Source: Nitrospinota bacterium (GTDB taxonomy: Bacteria; Nitrospinota; Nitrospinia; UBA9942). Taken from it: 13,872 nucleotides of DNA. Location of the stretch: NCBI GenBank assembly GCA_003489165.1, contig DNJG01000011.1, positions 1 through 13,872 on the forward strand, written 5' to 3'. Position numbers and translations under genes: made by a program. Shown here one piece after another: positions 5,809 through 10,168 of the stretch; positions within the stretch are counted from its first letter, which is position 1, and each line of letters begins with the position of its first letter. The notes below the pieces were generated by a model. The model was not told the origin of the DNA and searched no databases. It worked only from the letters and a program-made list of their open reading frames with translations.

Positions 5809-7662
5809 TTAACAATAATGTATGTCCCTGCATGTCAGCACTTGATTCTCCCTTGTGCCGCTGCGGTAAATGGTCAGTCCTTTACATCCCAATTTATGTG
5901 CAAGTAAAAAGGCATTTTTCACATCAGAAATTTCAGCATCAGGGGGAAAGTTTATAGTCTTTGATACTGCATTATCAGTGTGTTTTTGAAATGTTGCTTG
6001 CATCTTTACATGCCATTCAGGCGATATATCAAAGGATGTTACGAATAATCTCTTTACATCATCAGGTATTTCTTTTGTTGAAGTAAGATTTAAACCTTTC
6101 TGTAATTCTTTTCTCAATTCTTTGTTATAGAAACCTCTTGTTTTGGCAATTTCAATAAATAATGGATTTATTTGTAATAATTTTACATCTTCAAGTGCTC
6201 TGCGGATATAACTGATAGCATATAATGGCTCAATACCACTTGAGCATCCGGCTATAATTGATAATGTTCCCGTTGGGGCAATTGTAATCAATGTGGCATT
6301 CCTCCTATGAAGTTTAGGAGTTTTGGAGTTTTGGAGTTCAGGAGTTAGAGAATCAGAAGATTTTGAATTCTTGCACTCCTTCACTCCTTTACTACTTAAG
6401 TCTTTATAATTTGGGTATGTTCCTCTCTCCTTTGCCAACTCAGCCGATTTCTCTTCTGCCCTTTCTCTTATGAATTTTATAATCCCCTCAGCAATCTTCA
6501 ATGCCTCCTCTGAATTGTAAGATATTGAGAGCATAATCAGGAGGTCTGCAAAACCCATTACGCCGAGGCCGATTTTTCTATTTCCCTTTGACATTTTTTT
6601 AATCTGAGGTAATGGATAATTGGAGACATCAATCACATTGTCAAGAAAATGCACAGCCTTGTAAACAGTGTCTCTGAGTTTTTCCCAATTAATCTCGTAC
6701 TGAAAGGATTCGAGGGTTCGAGGGTTTGAGGGTTTGATTCTTATTTTTACTTGACCCCTTGACCCCTTCTTCCTGAGCATCTTCGTCAGATTTATTGACC
6801 CAAGATTACATGACTCATAAGGCAACAGTGGCTGTTCGCCGCAGGGGTTCGTGCTCTCCATTTCGCCAAGGTGTGGTGTGGGATTATTTCTGTTTATGCG
6901 GTTAAGAAAAAGGACACCGGGTTCACCACTCTTCCATGCAGATTGAACTATCCTTTCAAATACACCCTTTGCCTTTAGTTTTCCTGTTTTTTCTCCACTC
7001 CTTGGATTAATCAAATCATATTTAGAATCTATCTCAACACAGTTCATAAAATCATCTGTGATTCCAATGGAGAGATTGAAATTGGTTAGTTCATGGGAGA
7101 TTGTCTTTGCATCTATAAACTCAATAATATCAGGGTGGTCAACTCTTAAAACCCCCATATTTGCCCCTCTCCTTACCCCCCCTTGTTTAATTACCTCTGT
7201 TGCCATATTAAAAACCCTCATAAATGATAATGGCCCGCTGGCTATCCCGCTTGTGGTGGAGACAATATCATTCTTTGGTCTCAAGTGGCTGAATGAGAAT
7301 CCAGTCCCCCCTCCTGTTTGATGTATAATTGCTGTATTCTTTACAGCCTCAAATATGGATTCAAGCGAGTCTTCCACAGGGAGTACAAAACATGCCGCAA
7401 GCTGTTGGAGTTTCCTCCCTGCATTCATGAGTGTTGGTGAATTGGGCAGGAATTCAAGGGATGACATGAGCTCATAAAAATCATCAGCAGTTTTTTTTAT
7501 ATTGGCAGAAGGATTGTAGAGTTTGTCTGCTGATGCTATATTTTCTGCCACACGACGGAACATCTCCTCAGATGTCTCAATTATATTCCCTTTCTTATCT
7601 TTTTTAAGATACCTTCTATTTAAGACTATAAGGGCATTATTGGTTAATTCTGTTTTTTTCAT
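5809..7662 (-). CDS. nrdJ: Adenosylcobalamin-dependent (class II) ribonucleotide reductase
   Basis: Reduces ribonucleotides to deoxyribonucleotides with a coenzyme B12-generated thiyl radical; works with or without oxygen and needs no NrdB subunit. 617 residues. Visible: LPNSPTLMNAG at 72-82; first redox cysteine C91 (AACFVLP); HQTGGGTGFSFS near 114; active-site N272, thiyl C274 and E276 in NPCGEQ; partner redox cysteine C285 in SCNLGSINL, 11 residues after C274 as expected; phosphate-binding PTGTLSI at 463-469; GCKGLTIYRSG at 592-602. The tail ends in CRDIHYC, giving a C611/C617 pair that could re-reduce the active site; it lacks the long cysteine-rich tail of some NrdJ. Two repeat-derived segments (about 297-319 and 423-451) are translated in frame between conserved blocks. 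No Shine-Dalgarno precedes the ATG. Convergent with lon (17-nt gap), divergent from aguB. Confidence 0.95.
   Translation of the reverse strand: MKKTELTNNALIVLNRRYLKKDKKGNIIETSEEMFRRVAENIASADKLYNPSANIKKTADDFYELMSSLEFLPNSPTLMNAGRKLQQLAACFVLPVEDSLESIFEAVKNTAIIHQTGGGTGFSFSHLRPKNDIVSTTSGIASGPLSFMRVFNMATEVIKQGGVRRGANMGVLRVDHPDIIEFIDAKTISHELTNFNLSIGITDDFMNCVEIDSKYDLINPRSGEKTGKLKAKGVFERIVQSAWKSGEPGVLFLNRINRNNPTPHLGEMESTNPCGEQPLLPYESCNLGSINLTKMLRKKGSRGQVKIRIKPSNPRTLESFQYEINWEKLRDTVYKAVHFLDNVIDVSNYPLPQIKKMSKGNRKIGLGVMGFADLLIMLSISYNSEEALKIAEGIIKFIRERAEEKSAELAKERGTYPNYKDLSSKGVKECKNSKSSDSLTPELQNSKTPKLHRRNATLITIAPTGTLSIIAGCSSGIEPLYAISYIRRALEDVKLLQINPLFIEIAKTRGFYNKELRKELQKGLNLTSTKEIPDDVKRLFVTSFDISPEWHVKMQATFQKHTDNAVSKTINFPPDAEISDVKNAFLLAHKLGCKGLTIYRSGTRENQVLTCRDIHYC
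6315..6393. repeat. Palindromic 8-bp-unit element inside nrdJ
   Basis: On the plus strand, four GGAGTTNN units at exact 8-bp spacing (6317-6348) are followed by an AT-rich spacer and then CACTCCTT units (6374-6389), the inverse motif. It is translated on the minus strand as about residues 423-451 (SSKGVKECKNSK, then LTPELQNSKTPKL) between the RGTYPNY and RNATLITIAPTG blocks. No stop or frame change results. Confidence 0.75.
6706..6768. repeat. Palindromic 8-bp-unit element inside nrdJ
   Basis: On the plus strand, an arm with TTCGAGGG, TTCGAGGG, TTTGAGGG units (6706-6737) is followed by a T-rich loop and TTGACCCC twice (6751-6766). The second arm is an imperfect reverse complement of the first. 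It is translated on the minus strand as about residues 297-319 of NrdJ (RKKGSRGQVKIRIKP, then SNPRTLES), just after the SCNLGSINL block. Confidence 0.7.
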
Positions 7663-7670
7663 TGTAGGAA

Positions 7671-7676
7671 ATTATA
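7671..7676 (-). promoter_or_regulatory. Probable -10 box of nrdJ, almost at the start codon
   Basis: On the minus strand TATAAT is followed by 8 nt and then the nrdJ ATG, placing transcription start at or next to the ATG. The -35 region falls in the repeat arm and is a poor match. The same TATAATTTCCTA string occurs before aguA. Confidence 0.45.
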
Positions 7677-7679
7677 TAT

Positions 7680-7758
7680 CCGCAGATTTCGCAGATTACC
7701 GCAGATTAAAACAAAATATTTTTTAAAAAAATCTGTGTTAATCTGTGTCAATCTGTGG
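7680..7758. repeat. Intergenic palindromic element, CRCAGATT units
   Basis: The left arm (7680-7708) holds three CGCAGATT units at 9-10 bp spacing, the loop is about 21 nt and almost all A/T, and the right arm (7730-7758) holds three AATCTGTG units, the inverse of CACAGATT. It occupies nearly half of the 190-nt gap between divergent nrdJ and aguB. It could form a long imperfect hairpin or cruciform of about 25 bp. Confidence 0.85.
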
Positions 7759-7813
7759 TTTTATTAAGTTTTTTATTCTAATATTATTATAACCCATACA
7801 AGAGGGAAATTTA

Positions 7814-7841
7814 TTGAAAAAAACTCTCTTTCTGTTACAAT
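7814..7841 (+). promoter_or_regulatory. Extended -10 sigma70-type promoter of aguB
   Basis: TTGAAA (7814-7819), a 16-bp spacer, TG one base before, and TACAAT (7836-7841). Transcription would start about 7848, leaving roughly 5 nt before ATG 7853. A 31-bp block from 7814 recurs with one mismatch upstream of the helicase gene at 10132. Confidence 0.65.
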
Positions 7842-7852
7842 GAAAAAAGTCT

Positions 7853-8722
7853 ATGAATCATACAAAAAATGAAGTTACAATATGCCTCATACAGACTGCT
7901 GTTGCCGATAACATCTCGGAGAATGTCCAGAAAACCATAAAAGAGATAAGAATGGCCGCAAGAGAGGGAGCGCAGATTGTATGTCTTCAGGAATTGTTCA
8001 ATACGGTCTATTTTCCACAATACGAAAAATGTGATTATGATAAGTTTGCAGAAACAATCCCCGGCAATACAACAGACCTCTTCTCAAAACTGGCAAAGGA
8101 ATTGGGTATTGTAATAATAGTCCCCATCTTTGAGAAGGTTTCAGATGGCGATTATTACAACTCTGCTGTTACAATAGATGCAGATGGCGGCATACTCGGC
8201 GTGTATCGCAAGATACATATACCTTTTGACCCCCTGTTTTATGAAAAAAACTATTTTAAGGATGGTGACTTTGGATACAGGGTCTTCAAGACAAGGTTTG
8301 CCTCCATAGGCATTCTTATATGCTATGACCAGTGGTTTCCCGAGGCGGCAAGGATAAATGCGCTAATGGGGGCTGATATAATATTCTATCCCACTGCCAT
8401 AGGATGGATAGAAGGGCATCATTCTCAGGATGGAGACTGGCATAATGCATGGGAAACTGTCCAGCGCGGACACGCAATAGCAAATGGTCTTCATGTCGCT
8501 GCTGTGAACAGGGTCGGGAAGGAAGAAAGACTGAATTTCTGGGGAGGTTCTTTTGTCTCAGATGCCTTTGGAAAGATACTTAAAAAGGCGAGCAATAACA
8601 GAGAAGAGACACTAATTGTAAAGGTGGATTTAAGTCTAAACGAGAGGATCCGTGAGGGGTGGGGCTTCTTTAATAACAGAAGACCTGATTCTTACAAACC
8701 CATCTGCAAAAAATTTAAATAA
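7853..8722 (+). CDS. aguB: N-carbamoylputrescine amidase
   Basis: Nitrilase-superfamily enzyme hydrolysing N-carbamoylputrescine to putrescine, CO2 and ammonia, the second step of the agmatine route. 289 residues, typical for AguB. The catalytic triad is in place: E47 (CLQELF), K120 (YRKIHIP) and C157 (LICYDQWFPEA). The strings CYDQWFPEAAR, YPTAIG near 180, and the WGFFNNRRPDSY-like C-terminus distinguish AguB and its close relatives from general nitrilases. The ATG at 7853 gives the family's usual N-terminus (VTICLIQTAVADN). There is no Shine-Dalgarno and a promoter ends 11 nt before the ATG, suggesting a leaderless mRNA. The partner enzyme AguA is encoded next, 125 nt downstream, behind a repeat. 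No arginine decarboxylase is in the window. Cytoplasmic, no damage seen. Confidence 0.95.
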   Translation: MNHTKNEVTICLIQTAVADNISENVQKTIKEIRMAAREGAQIVCLQELFNTVYFPQYEKCDYDKFAETIPGNTTDLFSKLAKELGIVIIVPIFEKVSDGDYYNSAVTIDADGGILGVYRKIHIPFDPLFYEKNYFKDGDFGYRVFKTRFASIGILICYDQWFPEAARINALMGADIIFYPTAIGWIEGHHSQDGDWHNAWETVQRGHAIANGLHVAAVNRVGKEERLNFWGGSFVSDAFGKILKKASNNREETLIVKVDLSLNERIREGWGFFNNRRPDSYKPICKKFK

Positions 8723-8743
8723 TGAACAAAAACCTAATTTTAA

Positions 8744-8824
8744 CCACTGAGACACTGAGGCACTGAAAAAAATATAAATATTTTAAAAAGTATTTAATAT
8801 CTCTGTGTCTCTGTGCCTCTGTGG
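8744..8824. repeat. Intergenic palindromic element, CACTGAGA/CACAGAGA units
   Basis: The left arm 8744-8766 holds CACTGAGA, CACTGAGG and CACTGA at 8-bp spacing. The right arm 8800-8824 is the inverse of CACAGAGG, CACAGAGA, CACAGAGA. The 33-nt loop is purely A/T. Flanks continue the symmetry (TAATTTTAACCAC on the left, GTGGCTAATTTTT on the right). It fills most of the aguB-aguA gap. Confidence 0.88.
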
Positions 8825-8832
8825 CTAATTTT

Positions 8833-8838
8833 TATAAT
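8833..8838 (+). promoter_or_regulatory. Probable -10 box of aguA on the repeat's right edge
   Basis: TATAAT lies 9 nt before ATG 8848 and 8 nt outside the repeat's GTGG. GTGG-NN-AATTTTTATAATTT is also found at 10100-10119. The -35 position has no good match, so if this is a promoter it relies on the -10 or on an activator. Confidence 0.4.
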
Positions 8839-8847
8839 TTCCTATAC

Positions 8848-9936
8848 ATGAACAAACCAACTGCAAATACTACACCTGCAAAATTAGGTTATTACATGCC
8901 TGCTGAATGGGAGAGGCATGACGCTATATGGCTCTCATGGCCCCATGACCCCATAACCTTCCCTGACAGGGTTGAAAAGGCAGAGAGTGCCTATGTTGAG
9001 ATAATACATGCAATACTGGATAGTGAAAAGGTAAATCTCTTTATAATAGATGATTCAATGAAGAAAAGGGCTGAAAGGCTTTTAAAAAAAGGCGGAGTAA
9101 ATCCAGAGAGTATTACATTTTATATATACGATTATGCTGATGTATGGTTCAGGGATTATGGTCCAATCTTTTTGATAAACAAAAATAGCGGAAGCCTTGC
9201 AATGACCCACTGGATATTCAATGCATGGGGCGGGAAATATGAAACACTGATGAAAGATACCAAAATTCCTGAATTTATAAACCAGAAGATGAGTCTCCCA
9301 TATTTTAAGCCCGGCATTGTACTTGAGGGGGGCTCAATAGATGTGAATGGAAGAGGGACACTCCTTACAACAGAGCAGTGTCTGCTTAATAAAAACAGGA
9401 ACCCAAATCTAACTAAAAGTGAGATAGAGGATTATTTAAAGGAGTATATAGGTGTAACTAACATCATATGGCTTAAGAATGGTATAGAGGGGGATGATAC
9501 AGACGGCCATATTGACGATATTGCAAGGTTTGTGAATCCTGATACTGTCCTATGCGTCTATGAAGAAGACAGGAATGATGAGAATCATCTTATACTCCAT
9601 GAAAACTATGAAATACTCCTAAACTCAAAGAACAATGAAGGAAACAGGTTAAATGTCATTAAATTGCCCACACCAGGATATATTGGAGATGAAGAAGGCA
9701 GGCTGCCGGCAAGTTATGCAAACTTTTATATAGGGAATAAAGCTGTGCTGGTCCCTGTCTTTGGCCACCTGTCTGCACAGGCAGGTAAGAATGATAAACA
9801 GGCATTGGAGATTATCCAGAGACAGTTCCCGAATCGCAGGGTTATAGGGATAGACTCTTCTGACCTTGTCTATGGGCTTGGAACCATTCACTGCATAAGC
9901 CAGCAGCAACCAAGCACAGACCGAACAAAGACTTAA
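8848..9936 (+). CDS. aguA: Agmatine deiminase
   Basis: Converts agmatine to N-carbamoylputrescine and ammonia, the step before AguB. Guanidino-modifying (pentein) fold, 362 residues from ATG 8848, the usual length. Visible: MPAEWERHDAIWLSWP at the N-terminus; WFRDYGP at about 100-106; EGGSID at 160-165; GDDTDGHID at 215-223 with the catalytic acid/His; and the nucleophile C349 in GTIHCISQQQP. I chose ATG 8848 over an in-frame GTG at 8821 because that GTG is the edge of the palindromic repeat and adds nine residues not typical of the family. No Shine-Dalgarno; TATAAT sits 9 nt upstream. With aguB it forms a complete agmatine-to-putrescine pair, though the repeat between them may split or boost transcription. 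The C-terminal end is short after the catalytic motif. Confidence 0.96.
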   Translation: MNKPTANTTPAKLGYYMPAEWERHDAIWLSWPHDPITFPDRVEKAESAYVEIIHAILDSEKVNLFIIDDSMKKRAERLLKKGGVNPESITFYIYDYADVWFRDYGPIFLINKNSGSLAMTHWIFNAWGGKYETLMKDTKIPEFINQKMSLPYFKPGIVLEGGSIDVNGRGTLLTTEQCLLNKNRNPNLTKSEIEDYLKEYIGVTNIIWLKNGIEGDDTDGHIDDIARFVNPDTVLCVYEEDRNDENHLILHENYEILLNSKNNEGNRLNVIKLPTPGYIGDEEGRLPASYANFYIGNKAVLVPVFGHLSAQAGKNDKQALEIIQRQFPNRRVIGIDSSDLVYGLGTIHCISQQQPSTDRTKT

Positions 9937-9940
9937 TTTG

Positions 9941-10103
9941 CCACAGAGACACAGAGGCACAGAGGGGGGGTAGAGAAAGACAAAAAACAAAGACACTGAA
10001 AGACACAGGTAAATTATGATTGGCACAGAAAAAATCATAACTAATCAGTGTCCATCTGTGTCAAAAAATTTAGTTTTTTTCCTCCGTGTCTCCGCGCCTG
10101 TGG
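9941..10103. repeat. Nested palindromic element, CACAGAGA units
   Basis: The outer arms are 9941-9965 (CACAGAGA, CACAGAGG, CACAGAGG) and 10081-10103 (inverse of CGGAGACACGGAGG-type units). Within lie a second pair, GACACTGAAAGACACAGG (9992-10009) and the inverse-like CAGTGTCCATCTGTGTC (10046-10062), and a perfect central pair TTATGATT (10014-10021) and AATCATAA (10033-10040). This could be one element inserted into another. It fills most of the 232-nt aguA-helicase gap. Confidence 0.85.
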
Positions 10104-10131
10104 TAAATTTTTATAATTTCTAATTGTTGGG

Positions 10132-10159
10132 TTGAAAAAAACTATCTTTCTGTTACAAT
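10132..10159 (+). promoter_or_regulatory. Extended -10 promoter of the helicase gene, twin of the aguB promoter
   Basis: TTGAAA (10132-10137), a 16-bp spacer, TG one base before, and TACAAT (10154-10159). It shares 30 of 31 bases with the aguB copy at 7814-7844. The ATG lies at 10169, so the predicted start of transcription falls about 3 nt before it. Confidence 0.65.
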
Positions 10160-10168
10160 GAATCAACG

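Noticed and set aside
8821..8847. In-frame GTG start extending aguA by nine residues
   Set aside because: The GTG is the conserved edge of the palindromic repeat, the added residues are not family-like, and the TATAAT at 8833 would lie inside the gene. ATG 8848 is preferred.
7680..10103. Intergenic palindromes as tRNA or structured small RNA genes
   Set aside because: No cloverleaf, anticodon arm or T-loop consensus; the sequences are low-complexity tandem units and similar structures lie inside coding genes.
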